Assembly (NCBI RefSeq): GCF_018598555.1
Contig: NZ_JAHEWN010000002.1
Location: 282,330 to 346,329, forward strand
From: Curtobacterium aurantiacum
GTDB taxonomy: Bacteria; Actinomycetota; Actinomycetes; Actinomycetales; Microbacteriaceae
Direction of reading: 5' to 3'
Length of the DNA stretch: 64,000 nucleotides
Part shown: in pieces, positions 1 to 7,650 of the stretch
How positions within the stretch are numbered: position 1 is the first letter of the stretch
Layout: each line of letters begins with the position of its first letter
The notes under the pieces: generated by a model
What the model was told of the DNA's origin: nothing
The model's input: the letters and a program-made list of their open reading frames with translations, nothing else
Databases searched by the model: none
Position numbers and translations under genes: made by a program

Positions 1-2
1 TC

Positions 3-248
3 CTGGCCGACATGGCCGGCACCCCGATCGAGGACACCGAGGGCACCTGGAACCTGGGCATCGGCATGTTCGCCGTCGTCTCGGCCGGTGCCGCGACGGA
101 GGTCATCGCGTCGCTCGGTGCCGCGGGGATGCCGACGTGGCCCGTCGGCACGATCGCGACGTCGGCGCGCGACCTGACCGGCTTCGAGCAGGGCGCCAAG
201 GGCGTCGACGGCGGTGCCGTGCGGCTCGTCGGGAGCTACGCGGCCTGA
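3..248 (+). CDS. purM: Phosphoribosylformylglycinamidine cyclo-ligase, C-terminal part
   Basis: This is the 3' end of a gene that enters from outside the window; the reading frame is open from base 3. The last 81 residues include WNLGIGMFAVV, matching the conserved segment near the C-terminus of PurM (AIR synthetase), followed by a Rossmann-like tail ending GGAVRLVGSY. PurM converts FGAM to AIR with ATP in de novo purine synthesis in the cytosol. The convergent DUF3073 gene downstream is a common neighbour of purM in Actinobacteria, which supports the call. Only the tail is visible, so catalytic residues cannot be checked. Confidence 0.85.
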   Translation: MADMAGTPIEDTEGTWNLGIGMFAVVSAGAATEVIASLGAAGMPTWPVGTIATSARDLTGFEQGAKGVDGGAVRLVGSYAA

Positions 249-286
249 CCCGCTGGGCGGCTGGCTGCCGCCGCGCCGTTCTGCGT

Positions 287-672
287 GCGGTGCGTGGTCA
301 CGAACCGTCGTTCGGCGGGCCCGCAGCCGTCGGTTCTTGACCACTCGGCGTCGTGCACGCGGGGAGTCGTGACCACTCGGGGCGTGGACTCGGGGGCGCT
401 ACCGGCTCGCCGTGGAGCCTGCGGTGCCTGGTCGCGAAGCGTCGTTCGGCGGGCCCGCATCCGATGCTTCGTGACCGCTCGGCGTCGTGCGCACGGGGAG
501 TCGTGACCACTCGGGGCTGGGACCCGGGCGCGCAACCGGCTCGCCGTGGTGCGTGCGGTGCGTGGTCACGAACCGTCGCCTGGCGGGCCTGCGACCGACG
601 GGTTGTGACCGCTCGGCATCGTGCACGCGGGGAGTCCTGACCACTCGAGGCCGGGACCCGAGCGCGCCGACG
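287..672. repeat. 134-bp imperfect tandem repeat, about 2.9 copies
   Basis: The gap of nearly 490 bases between convergent purM and the DUF3073 gene has no credible gene. It holds units starting GCGGTGCSTGGTCRCGAA at 287, 421 and 555, a period of exactly 134 bp; the third copy degrades after about 672. Each unit contains an internal inverted repeat, roughly GGTCACGAACCG paired with CGGTTCTTGACC. In unit 2 both arms have changed (GGTCGCGAAGC / GCTTCGTGACC), so pairing is kept. Each unit also ends with a further TGACCACTCG copy. Short ORFs here run in several frames at once and are ignored. Confidence 0.8.
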
Positions 673-735
673 CGTGTCCGGGCACGCGGAAACGCCGCGC
701 TGCCCGAGGGCTGCGCGGCGTGACTGCGAGAGAGG

Positions 736-954
736 TCAGGCGGACTTGTTCTGGTCTGCCTGCGTCTCGAACTCGTCTTCGTCTTCCGCCGGTTCCGGAC
801 CGTACTGGTCCGCCCAACGGTCGACGTAGTTCTCGTCGGAGTGTTGTCCGGCGGAGAGCTCCTGCTCGAGCGCACCGTAGTTCGTCTGCGGGCTGAAGTA
901 CTTCAGCTCACGGGCGACCTTGGTGTGCTTCGCCTTCTGACGGCCGCGCCCCAT
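736..954 (-). CDS. DUF3073 family protein
   Basis: A 72-residue protein starting MGRGRQKAKHTKVARELKYF, the hallmark basic N-terminus of DUF3073, followed by a short Tyr-rich stretch and an acidic tail (EDEDEFE). DUF3073 proteins are small, soluble, actinobacterial and of unknown function; they often sit beside purM, as here. I chose the ATG at 954 because it begins the conserved motif; the frame stays open upstream to 1050 but that part is not conserved-looking. It is convergent with purM and shares the repeat-filled gap with it. Confidence 0.85.
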   Translation of the reverse strand: MGRGRQKAKHTKVARELKYFSPQTNYGALEQELSAGQHSDENYVDRWADQYGPEPAEDEDEFETQADQNKSA

Positions 955-1112
955 GCGTGACCCCCTCGTTCGGCTCTGGTCCGGTCCTGGCGAATGACGG
1001 AAGATCACTCGGGGAACCAGACGGTTCGTGGTTTGAAATCTGCCGATCACTCTACCATGTACCTCGATCTGGACGTCGCGCGACGGCTGGCCCGCACAGC
1101 AGAATCGAAGTG

Positions 1113-2240
1113 ATGACGGAACCCCTCGAGACCCCGGTCGACCAGCACGCCCGCGTGGTGGTGATCGGTGCGGGGCAGGCGGGGCTCTCGGTGGGATACC
1201 ACCTGCGCCGGCTCGGGCTCACTCCCGGCAGCGACCTCGTGCTCCTCGACCGCGCGCCGAGCACGGGCGGGGCGTGGCAGTTCCGGTGGGAGGCCCTGCG
1301 GCTCGGAGCAGCCCACCGCGTGCACGACCTGCCGGGCATGCGGGCCATGGGCCTGGAGTTCGACGACGCCGACCGGTCGCGGCCTGCACGGGACGTCGTC
1401 GGCGAGTACTACCGGCGGTTCGAGCAGCACTACGACCTGCGGGTGCGGCGTCCCGTCACGGTGACGTCCGTCTCGCGCATCGAGGACGAGGGAGCGGTGA
1501 GCGCCGGCTTGTGCGTGACGACCCGGAGCGCGGACGGCGCCGTCAGCCGGATCCACGCGGACGTCGTGGTGAACGCCTCCGGCACCTGGGGGACACCGTT
1601 CGTACCGTGGTACCCGGGTCGCGACGCGTTCCGCGGGCGCCAGGTCGACACGACCGAGTACCGGAGCGCCACCGACTTCGCCCGCCAGGACGTCGTGGTG
1701 GTGGGCGGGGGCACGAGCGCGATCGGCTTCCTGCTCGAGCTCGACGGCGTGGCCCGATCGACGCACTGGTTCACCCGTCGTCCGATGGTGTGGGCGGGTA
1801 CGGCGTCGCTCGACGTGGAGTCCGCGGTGGCCGCCGTCGACGAACAGGACCGGGCTGCCCGCGCCGGCGAGGTCCTGCCGAGCATCGTCAGCGGCACCGG
1901 TGTCCCGGTGTCGCGACGGATCCGTGCGGGCATCGAGCGGGGCGTGCTGCGGGACGAGCCGATGTTCACGCGGATGGACGCGACCGGCGTGGTCGCCGCG
2001 GACGGCACCCACGTGCACGCCGACGCGGTGATCTGGGCCACGGGGTTCCGCGCCGACCTGCGACACCTCGCCCCGCTGCACCTGCGGACCGCGGCCGGGG
2101 GTGTGGTCGTGGAGGACGGCCGGTCGGCGGAGGAGCCGCGGTTGTTCCTGGCCGGCTACGGCCCGCAGGCGTCGACCATCGGTGCGAACCGCGCCGGACG
2201 GCGCATCGCCCGCCAGGTCATGGACGCGCTGGCGAGCTGA
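1113..2240 (+). CDS. FAD/NAD(P)-dependent monooxygenase-like oxidoreductase
   Basis: A 375-residue protein with two Rossmann nucleotide-binding motifs: VVVIGAGQAG at residues 15-24 for FAD and VVVVGGGTSAIGF in the middle for NAD(P)H. An ATGF motif (ATGFRADLRHL) near the C-terminus is typical of flavin-containing and Baeyer-Villiger-like monooxygenases. The protein should be a soluble flavoenzyme that hydroxylates or oxidises a small molecule; the substrate cannot be read from sequence. The ATG at 1113 follows an in-frame GTG at 1110; either could be used. The gene is convergent with the DoxX gene, with a long hairpin between them. Confidence 0.75.
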   Translation: MTEPLETPVDQHARVVVIGAGQAGLSVGYHLRRLGLTPGSDLVLLDRAPSTGGAWQFRWEALRLGAAHRVHDLPGMRAMGLEFDDADRSRPARDVVGEYYRRFEQHYDLRVRRPVTVTSVSRIEDEGAVSAGLCVTTRSADGAVSRIHADVVVNASGTWGTPFVPWYPGRDAFRGRQVDTTEYRSATDFARQDVVVVGGGTSAIGFLLELDGVARSTHWFTRRPMVWAGTASLDVESAVAAVDEQDRAARAGEVLPSIVSGTGVPVSRRIRAGIERGVLRDEPMFTRMDATGVVAADGTHVHADAVIWATGFRADLRHLAPLHLRTAAGGVVVEDGRSAEEPRLFLAGYGPQASTIGANRAGRRIARQVMDALAS

Positions 2241-2283
2241 CCGGACGCACGCCCCCTCGCACCGTGCGAGAGGCCACGTGAAC

Positions 2284-2346
2284 GGTGCGAGGTTCCGTTC
2301 CCGGTGCGGCCCTCGCGAGCTCGCACCGAGTACGGAACCTCGCACC
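2284..2346. repeat. Nested inverted repeat (GGTGCGAGGTT family)
   Basis: Outer arms GGTGCGAGGTTCCGT (2284-2298) and its exact complement (2332-2346), 15 bp, enclose a second stem CGGTGCG (2302-2308) / CGCACCG (2322-2328). It lies in the gap between the convergent monooxygenase and DoxX genes. The same GGTGCGAGGTT core recurs at 29085-29180 and at the window's right end. It could act as a bidirectional terminator; there is no T-tract. Confidence 0.8.
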
Positions 2347-2368
2347 AGACGAAACCGGGACGCGCGGC

Positions 2369-2809
2369 TCAGGCGGGCAGGGGCTCCTCGACGCCACGAC
2401 GACGGCGCGACGACTTGAGGAACAGGGCGTCGACCGAGAACCGCCCGGGCCCGGTCAGCGCCACGGCGAGCGAGGCCACCGCGAGCACGAGCACGTACTC
2501 GAACCCGCCGTCCTGCGAGTAGAAGCCCGCGGAGGCATGGGCGAGGAACCCGGCGGCCACCATGTCGACGGCCAGCAGTACACCGACGACGCGGGTCGCG
2601 ACACCGAGCACGAGGAGCACCCCGCCGACGAGTTCGAGCCCGGCGACGAGGGGTGCGGCGACCTCGGCGAGGGGCACACCCATGCCCGAGAAGCCCTGCA
2701 CCACGTTCGGGATGCCCTGGGCGAACTTCTGGGCCCCGTGGGCGATGAACACCACCCCGAGGACGATGCGGAGCGCGGTCAGGCCGATGGAGGTCGATGT
2801 CGTTCGCAT
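2369..2809 (-). CDS. DoxX family membrane protein
   Basis: A 146-residue protein with four hydrophobic segments and the DoxX pattern: a first helix followed by HGAQKFAQG, a second pair of helices with the GLELVGGVLLVLG segment, and a basic C-terminal tail. DoxX/DoxD relatives are small inner-membrane proteins linked loosely to quinone or thiol redox and stress defence; the exact reaction is not established for most. The ATG at 2809 was chosen over an upstream in-frame start because TAGCTT (complement of 2817-2822) lies 7 nt before it, suggesting a leaderless transcript. Confidence 0.75.
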   Translation of the reverse strand: MRTTSTSIGLTALRIVLGVVFIAHGAQKFAQGIPNVVQGFSGMGVPLAEVAAPLVAGLELVGGVLLVLGVATRVVGVLLAVDMVAAGFLAHASAGFYSQDGGFEYVLVLAVASLAVALTGPGRFSVDALFLKSSRRRRGVEEPLPA

Positions 2810-2900
2810 GGCCACGAAGCTATCCGGTGACGCGTCATCGATGTCCCTCCAACAGGGGACTGACCGCGCTTCGCCAGTACATGCCCAGAGCATGCACAGA

Positions 2901-2928
2901 CAACGGTCCGCCGAAGGGCGGACCGTTG
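2901..2928 (-). terminator. Hairpin terminator after the DUF3072 gene
   Basis: A perfect 12-bp stem (CAACGGTCCGCC with its complement) and a GAAG loop begin one base past the DUF3072 stop codon. The T-tract is weak, as is usual in high-G+C actinobacteria. Confidence 0.7.
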
Positions 2929-2929
2929 C

Positions 2930-3205
2930 TCAGGAATCGGCGCCGCGGCCCGTCTGCTGCTGGAGGCGGTCGATGTGCTCCGACGCCTGGGCCTTGGTCA
3001 GGTCGGCCGGGAGTTCCTCGCCGGCTTCACGGGCCAGGGTGTCGAGGTAGCTGCGCTGCGGTCCGGTCATCGGCTCGTCGCCGGTGACCCACTGCTCGGG
3101 GTCCTTGCTCGCGTCGGTGGAGGGGTCGGGTCGGGGGCCGCCGAGGGTCTCGCCCTGGATCGGTGCGTCCGGGGTCTGCTGCTGGTCGCGGTCTGCGTCA
3201 CTCAT
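2930..3205 (-). CDS. DUF3072 domain protein
   Basis: A 91-residue hydrophilic protein. The C-terminal 50 residues (from DPEQWVTGDEPMTGPQ through YLDTLAREAGEELPADLTKA) match the short helical DUF3072 domain; the first 30 residues are Gln/Pro/Asp-rich and probably disordered. The function of the family is unknown. The start at 3205 fits a -10 hexamer TACCGT (complement of 3213-3218) 7 nt upstream. A compact hairpin follows the stop codon, so it is probably a single-gene unit. Confidence 0.75.
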   Translation of the reverse strand: MSDADRDQQQTPDAPIQGETLGGPRPDPSTDASKDPEQWVTGDEPMTGPQRSYLDTLAREAGEELPADLTKAQASEHIDRLQQQTGRGADS

Positions 3206-3338
3206 GTCCGCGACGGTACGCCGCACCCCCGTCACGGCACGCAGCAGCGGCGTCCCCCGAAGCGGCGAGCGATCGCACCGCCGGAGCGGCGCATGACCGC
3301 CCACCGAAGCGGCGCGCAGCCGTCCCCGACACCGCGGG

Positions 3339-4091
3339 TCAGACGGGCGCGGCGGCGTACCGGACCAGGTCTGGCCCGACGGCGCTCGACGCGATCGGCA
3401 CCACCCGGTCGTCCCGCCGGATCCAGATCGTCGCGGCACGCTCGTCGATCCGGTCGACCTCGTGCAGCTCGCCGTCGAGCAGCACCGACGCCGTCACCCG
3501 GACGTGCCCACTGGCCGGCCGCGGGGGCAGCCCGACCACGTCGTCGTACGCCGGGTGCTCGCCGGGCTGCAGGAACGGGGACACGGGCGCGGTGACGACC
3601 TCGAGGCCCTCGTCGACCGCGCGCACGGCGACCAGGCGGACCGCCTGGTCGGTCGGCAGCGGCACGTCGACGACGGGCTCGTCGGTGGGTCCGGCCAGTG
3701 CACGGAAGGCGGGCCGACCGTCGGGGGCGAGGTGGGCCTCCAGACCGTCGATCCGGACGCGACCGCGCCCACGGGAGTCGGCGTAGAGCCCCGGCTCGAT
3801 GCCCGACTGCCGGGCCTCGAGCCGGGTGAGGACCACGCGGTCGGGGCGGTACCAGTCACGGAGTGCGGCGGGGTCGACCCAGCCGACGCTCGGCACCCCG
3901 CGCGAGAGTGCGGCGGAGTCGTCGGCGGCCCGCTCGTCGAGCGCGCCGAGGGGGTGCTCGCCCCGCACGGCGACGAGCCCTTCGAGCGGGCTGCCGGCCG
4001 GCGGCTCGTGGTCGAGCACCTCGACGCGCTTCGAGACCTTGCCGCCGTGTCCGTCGAACGTGGCGAACGTCCGCAGGTCACTGATGGTCAT
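3339..4091 (-). CDS. Conserved hypothetical protein downstream of the KimA-like transporter
   Basis: A 250-residue soluble protein with no signal peptide or membrane segment and no domain I recognise. It is rich in Asp, Arg and Pro and has alternating beta-like segments (GRVRIDGLEAHL; VRLVAVRAV). Its start lies only 11 bp after the stop of the potassium transporter gene, so they may be co-transcribed, although TAGCAT (complement of 4100-4105) 8 nt before the ATG could give a separate leaderless message. The 133 bp between this gene and the DUF3072 start contains short CGAAGCGGCG repeats and no evident gene. Confidence 0.6.
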   Translation of the reverse strand: MTISDLRTFATFDGHGGKVSKRVEVLDHEPPAGSPLEGLVAVRGEHPLGALDERAADDSAALSRGVPSVGWVDPAALRDWYRPDRVVLTRLEARQSGIEPGLYADSRGRGRVRIDGLEAHLAPDGRPAFRALAGPTDEPVVDVPLPTDQAVRLVAVRAVDEGLEVVTAPVSPFLQPGEHPAYDDVVGLPPRPASGHVRVTASVLLDGELHEVDRIDERAATIWIRRDDRVVPIASSAVGPDLVRYAAAPV

Positions 4092-4102
4092 GGGGTCACA
4101 TG

Positions 4103-6331
4103 CTACGACTCGTCGGCTCCCCGTCGCGGCGGCGAGGGGACGAGGGCGTGGATCTCGCCCGTGCAGAGCGCGGGGTCGACGCCCTCGGCGGGGCCGGCCG
4201 GACGGGTCGCGCGGCGCGGCTGGATGCTGTTGCGTTCGGCGGACCGGAGCAGGCGGTCCTCGGCCGAAGCCGAGGCGGCGGCCTCGGCCGACGAACCGGG
4301 CTGCGCGGGGCGGCGGAGCGGCGGTCGGACGGGCTCGCCGCGGCGCTCCTGGCCGGGCAGCGGGCGGGAACGGCGGCCGTACAGCAGCTCGGACGAGTCG
4401 AGCAGCCACGGCACCAGGGCCACGGTGACGCCGTGCACGAGCAGCAGCTTCTTGCGGATGCGGCGGCCCCGGTGGTTGTGGAGCAGACCCTCCCACCAGT
4501 GCCCGACGATGAAGATCGGGGTGTAGACGGTGACGACCTCGGAGCCGTGTTCGGCCCGGTGCGCCTTGATGTACTTGATGAGGGGCATCGAGATGTCGCG
4601 GTACGGGCTCGGCACGATCGTCAGCGGCACCTGGATGCCGTACTCCGCCCACTGGTCGCGCAGCCGCTGGGACTCGGCGTCGTCGATCGCGACGTGCACC
4701 GCCTCGATGCTCGCGTGCTCGGCGGCGACCGCGTAGTCGAGCGCCTTGAGCACGGGCTTCTGCAGCTTGTTCACCAGGACGATGGCGTGGTCGCCGGTCG
4801 CACCGAACTTCGTCTCGACGTCGGCCTCGATCTCGTGCGAGACGTCGCGGTAGTAGCGGTTCACACCGAGCATGAGCACGTACAGCACCGGCATGATCAG
4901 GAACACGAGCCATGCACCGTGGGTGAACTTCGTGATCGTGACGATGACGAGCACCACGAGGGTGAAGGTCGCGCCGATCGCGTTGATCGTGCGGGAGCGG
5001 ACGACCTGCCCGCGGTTCACGGCAGGGTCACCCGCGGGCACCGTCCCGTCTCGGTCTGCTCGGAGCAGTCGTGTCCAGTGCACGACCATGCCCGTCTGTC
5101 CGAGCGTGAACGACACGAAGACACCGATGATGTAGAGCTGGATGAGGCTCGTGACGTTCGCCCGGTAGACCACGAGCAGCGCCGCGGCGACGAGGGCCAG
5201 GACGATGACGCCGTTCGAGTAGATGAGCCGGTCGCCGCGGGTCGACAGTGCCTTCGGGGCGTACGAGTCGCGCGCCAGGATCGAGCCGAGCAGCGGGAAC
5301 CCGTTGAACGCGGTGTTCGCGGCGAGGAGCAGGACCGCGGCCGTCGTCGCCTGGATCACGAAGAACAGCACCGAGTTGTTGCCGAACGTCGCCGCCGCGA
5401 TCTGCGCGATGAGGGAGCGCTGCGGCGTGGTCGCACAGTTCGCGAAGCCCTGCAGGTCGCAGGCGCGCTCGGCGTAGTGCACGTGCGACACGAGCGCCAG
5501 GGTGATGAGCCCGATGAACAGGACGATCGCGATGCCGCCCATCGCGACCAGGGTGGCCTGCGCGTTCTTGATCTTCGGACGGCGGAACGCCTGCACGCCG
5601 TTCGCGATGGCCTCGACGCCGGTCAGGGCCGAGCAGCCCGAGGCGAAGGCGCGGAGCAGCAGCAGGATGAACGCCGCCTGCGTGGTGTGCTCGACGTTGT
5701 CGACCGTGTACGCGGCGGACTCGGCGATGGGGGCGTTGCCGGCGGCGACCCGGACGAGCCCGGTGACGACCATCACGAAGACGCTCGCCACGAACAGGTA
5801 GGTGGGGATCGCGAAGGCCTTGCTCGACTCCCGCACACCGCGCAGGTTCGCGGCGGCGAGCAGCACGACGAACAGCAGGGCGAGCTCGACGCGGAAGTGG
5901 TCGAGCATCGGGAGCGCCGAGATGATGTTGTCGACACCGGAGGCGACCGACACGGCCACCGTCATCACGTAGTCGACGAGCAGTGCACTCGCGACGACCA
6001 GCCCGGCCTTCTCGCCGAGGTTCCGGTGCGCCACCTCGTAGTCGCCACCGCCGGACGGGTACGCCTTGATGAGCTGCCGGTACGACGCGACGACCACGAC
6101 GAGCAGCAGCACGACGAGCGCGGCGACCCACGGAGCGAACGTCAGGAAGGCCATGCCGCCGAGCAGCAGGATCATCAGGAGTTCCTGCGGCGCGTACGCG
6201 ACAGAGGACAGCGGGTCACTCGCGAAGATCGGCAGGGCCAGATGCTTCGGGAGGAGCTGTCCTTCGAGCTTCTCGGAGGGGAGGGGATCCCCGATCAGTC
6301 GTGCTTTCAACGACCGGATCTCGTTCGTCAC
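4103..6331 (-). CDS. KimA-family potassium importer (APC superfamily)
   Basis: A 742-residue transporter. The N-terminal 500 residues contain about 12 membrane helices and close matches to Bacillus KimA segments: ASDPLSSVAYAPQE, SYRQLIKAYPSGGG, LVDYVMTVAVSVASG, SGCSALTGVEAIANG and RGDRLIYSNG. A cytosolic domain of about 150 residues follows (AIVLVNKLQKPVLKALDYA onward), then a disordered Pro/Arg/Ala tail. KimA is a proton-coupled, high-affinity K+ importer regulated by c-di-AMP in Bacillus. I chose the GTG at 6331; the TTG at 6340 falls inside the -10 box. The gap upstream is too short for a ydaO riboswitch. Confidence 0.75.
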   Translation of the reverse strand: MTNEIRSLKARLIGDPLPSEKLEGQLLPKHLALPIFASDPLSSVAYAPQELLMILLLGGMAFLTFAPWVAALVVLLLVVVVASYRQLIKAYPSGGGDYEVAHRNLGEKAGLVVASALLVDYVMTVAVSVASGVDNIISALPMLDHFRVELALLFVVLLAAANLRGVRESSKAFAIPTYLFVASVFVMVVTGLVRVAAGNAPIAESAAYTVDNVEHTTQAAFILLLLRAFASGCSALTGVEAIANGVQAFRRPKIKNAQATLVAMGGIAIVLFIGLITLALVSHVHYAERACDLQGFANCATTPQRSLIAQIAAATFGNNSVLFFVIQATTAAVLLLAANTAFNGFPLLGSILARDSYAPKALSTRGDRLIYSNGVIVLALVAAALLVVYRANVTSLIQLYIIGVFVSFTLGQTGMVVHWTRLLRADRDGTVPAGDPAVNRGQVVRSRTINAIGATFTLVVLVIVTITKFTHGAWLVFLIMPVLYVLMLGVNRYYRDVSHEIEADVETKFGATGDHAIVLVNKLQKPVLKALDYAVAAEHASIEAVHVAIDDAESQRLRDQWAEYGIQVPLTIVPSPYRDISMPLIKYIKAHRAEHGSEVVTVYTPIFIVGHWWEGLLHNHRGRRIRKKLLLVHGVTVALVPWLLDSSELLYGRRSRPLPGQERRGEPVRPPLRRPAQPGSSAEAAASASAEDRLLRSAERNSIQPRRATRPAGPAEGVDPALCTGEIHALVPSPPRRGADES

Positions 6332-6339
6332 GAGCGGCA

Positions 6340-6367
6340 AACCTACTCAGTTCCGGGCGCGAGTCAA
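6340..6367 (-). promoter_or_regulatory. Promoter of the KimA-like gene
   Basis: On the minus strand, TTGACT (6367-6362) and TAGGTT (6345-6340) are separated by 16 bp. Transcription would begin about at the GTG at 6331, making this a leaderless or near-leaderless mRNA. This also rules out the TTG at 6340-6338 as start. Confidence 0.6.
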
Positions 6368-6432
6368 CACGGTTCGCCTGCCGCACATTCCCGGGTGACC
6401 ACGGGCGCTCGACGCTGGGTGCCGGGAACCCC

Positions 6433-6469
6433 TTGCGGTTGACGCGGCGTCAAGCACTACAGTCCCAGC
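6433..6469 (+). promoter_or_regulatory. MerR-type autoregulated promoter with 19-bp spacer
   Basis: TTGCGG (6433-6438) and TACAGT (6458-6463) are separated by 19 bp, the over-long spacer typical of MerR-activated promoters. A perfect palindrome TTGACGC-G-GCGTCAA (6439-6453) fills the spacer, as a MerR dimer site should. The ATG at 6470 is 6 nt after the -10, so the mRNA is probably leaderless. Confidence 0.7.
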
Positions 6470-6922
6470 ATGAGCGCATCGACAGGCCCGGACGACGCAG
6501 CTGCGAAAGCGCCCCACGCGATCACCGAGGTGGCGCGTTCCGCCGGCATCTCGAGCCGGACGCTGCGGCACTACGAGGCCATCGGGCTGCTGCCGGCCAC
6601 CGCGATCGGAGCGGGTGGCCTCCGCCGCTACGACGACCGCGCGCTCGTGCGCCTGCAGCGCATCCTGCTGCTGCGCCGGCTCGGGCTCGGCCTGCCGGAG
6701 ATCGCGCGGCGGCTCGACACCGAGGGCGACGACCTCACGGCCCTCGCGGCGCACCTCGCGTGGCTCGAGCGCGAACGGGACCGTCTGGCGCGACAGCTGG
6801 CGGCCGTGCGCACCACCGTGACGCGGATCGAGCACGGCGAGCGCCTGACGGCGGTCGACGCGTTCGCCGGCTTCGCGCCGACGCGGGTGTCGGCCGTCGA
6901 GTCACCGGTTCCGGGGCGGTGA
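6470..6922 (+). CDS. MerR family transcriptional regulator
   Basis: A 150-residue regulator. Residues 17-85 form the winged helix (HAITEVARSAGISSRTLRHY then GLRRYDDRALVRLQRILLLR), and residues 95-125 form a coiled coil for dimerisation (LAWLERERDRLARQL). The C-terminus is short and has no metal-binding Cys pair, so it resembles the effector-poor MerR proteins rather than metal sensors. Its promoter has the classic 19-bp spacer with an embedded palindrome, suggesting autoregulation. No target gene is evident other than itself; the divergent KimA-like gene is the nearest candidate. Confidence 0.85.
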   Translation: MSASTGPDDAAAKAPHAITEVARSAGISSRTLRHYEAIGLLPATAIGAGGLRRYDDRALVRLQRILLLRRLGLGLPEIARRLDTEGDDLTALAAHLAWLERERDRLARQLAAVRTTVTRIEHGERLTAVDAFAGFAPTRVSAVESPVPGR

Positions 6923-6923
6923 G

Positions 6924-6985
6924 GGAACCAGGTTCCGGACACCACACCGCGCATCGGCACGGTGTGGTGTCCGGAACCTGGTTCC
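6924..6985. repeat. 26-bp perfect stem hairpin
   Basis: GGAACCAGGTTCCGGACACC... (6924-6949) pairs perfectly over 26 bp with 6960-6985, loop 10 nt. It starts one base after the merR stop codon, in the gap between convergent merR and padR. The stem itself contains a smaller palindrome (GGAACCAGGTTCC). Probably a bidirectional terminator, but far longer than needed. Confidence 0.8.
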
Positions 6986-7068
6986 GCGGGCGGTGTCGGT
7001 CGCGACCGCGGGTGGTCCCGGTGACGGCCGGGAGGCCCTGGTCGCCACCGTCTGTCGGCCGCGGGTCG

Positions 7069-7650
7069 TCAGAGCGACTTGCGCAGGGCCTCCAGGCCGT
7101 CGCGCAGGCGCGTCACGGTGTCCGCACCGAGCGTGCCGCGGGTCGCCCGACGACGGAGGTCCGCACGCACCTGCTGCCGGAACGACGACAGTGCCATCTC
7201 GAGCTCGCGCAGGGCGCGGGCGCTGTCCGACGGCACGGACACGGGCTCCTCGGCGGGACCGGTGGCCGGGCTCTCGGCTGCGGCCGCCAGGTCGGCCCGG
7301 AGAGACCGCATGGCCTCGCCGACCGAGGCTCGCACGCCGTCGGCCAGGGACTTCACCGAGTCGCTGACCCCGGACTCGACCGCGGCGATCTCGTCGGCCC
7401 GGGCCGCGAGTTCGGCGCGGCCGGCGTCCGTGATCGCGTAGACGGTCTTGCGGCCGTCGGCGGTCTTCGTGACGAGGCCGTCGTCCTCGAGCTTCGCGAG
7501 CCGAGGGTAGACGGTGCCGGCGCTCGGCACGTAGGTGCCGCCGAAGCGGTCGCCGAGTGCCTGGATGAGCTCGTAGCCGTGCATGGGGTGGTCGGCGAGC
7601 AGGACGAGCAGGTAGAGGCGCAGGTGGCCGTGGGCGAAGACGGGGCTCAT
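7069..7650 (-). CDS. PadR family transcriptional regulator
   Basis: A 193-residue regulator with the PadR winged helix at residues 10-85 (HPMHGYELIQAL; SAGTVYPRLAKLEDDGLV; YAITDAGRAEL) and a long C-terminal helical region with Ala/Glu-rich segments (about residues 90-190) that probably dimerises. PadR proteins repress genes for envelope or drug stress. The start overlaps the stop of the DUF4097 gene by 4 nt, so the two form one operon under a shared promoter that carries two CGCGAT-type palindromes, the likely autoregulatory sites. Confidence 0.85.
   Translation of the reverse strand: MSPVFAHGHLRLYLLVLLADHPMHGYELIQALGDRFGGTYVPSAGTVYPRLAKLEDDGLVTKTADGRKTVYAITDAGRAELAARADEIAAVESGVSDSVKSLADGVRASVGEAMRSLRADLAAAAESPATGPAEEPVSVPSDSARALRELEMALSSFRQQVRADLRRRATRGTLGADTVTRLRDGLEALRKSL

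Noticed and set aside
249..735. Several small ORFs in the gap after purM
   Set aside because: They arise from the 134-bp repeat, overlap each other in five frames and have no ribosome sites.
6338..6340. TTG at 6340 as the KimA-like start
   Set aside because: It overlaps the -10 hexamer TAGGTT; the GTG at 6331 fits the leaderless spacing better.
4100..6442. 780-codon plus-strand ORF opposite the KimA-like gene
   Set aside because: High-G+C shadow of a real membrane-protein gene; its Asp/Arg/His-rich translation has no fold-like pattern.
6332..6469. A c-di-AMP (ydaO) riboswitch before the KimA-like gene
   Set aside because: The promoter boxes put the transcript start within a few bases of the start codon, and the conserved riboswitch core is not seen.
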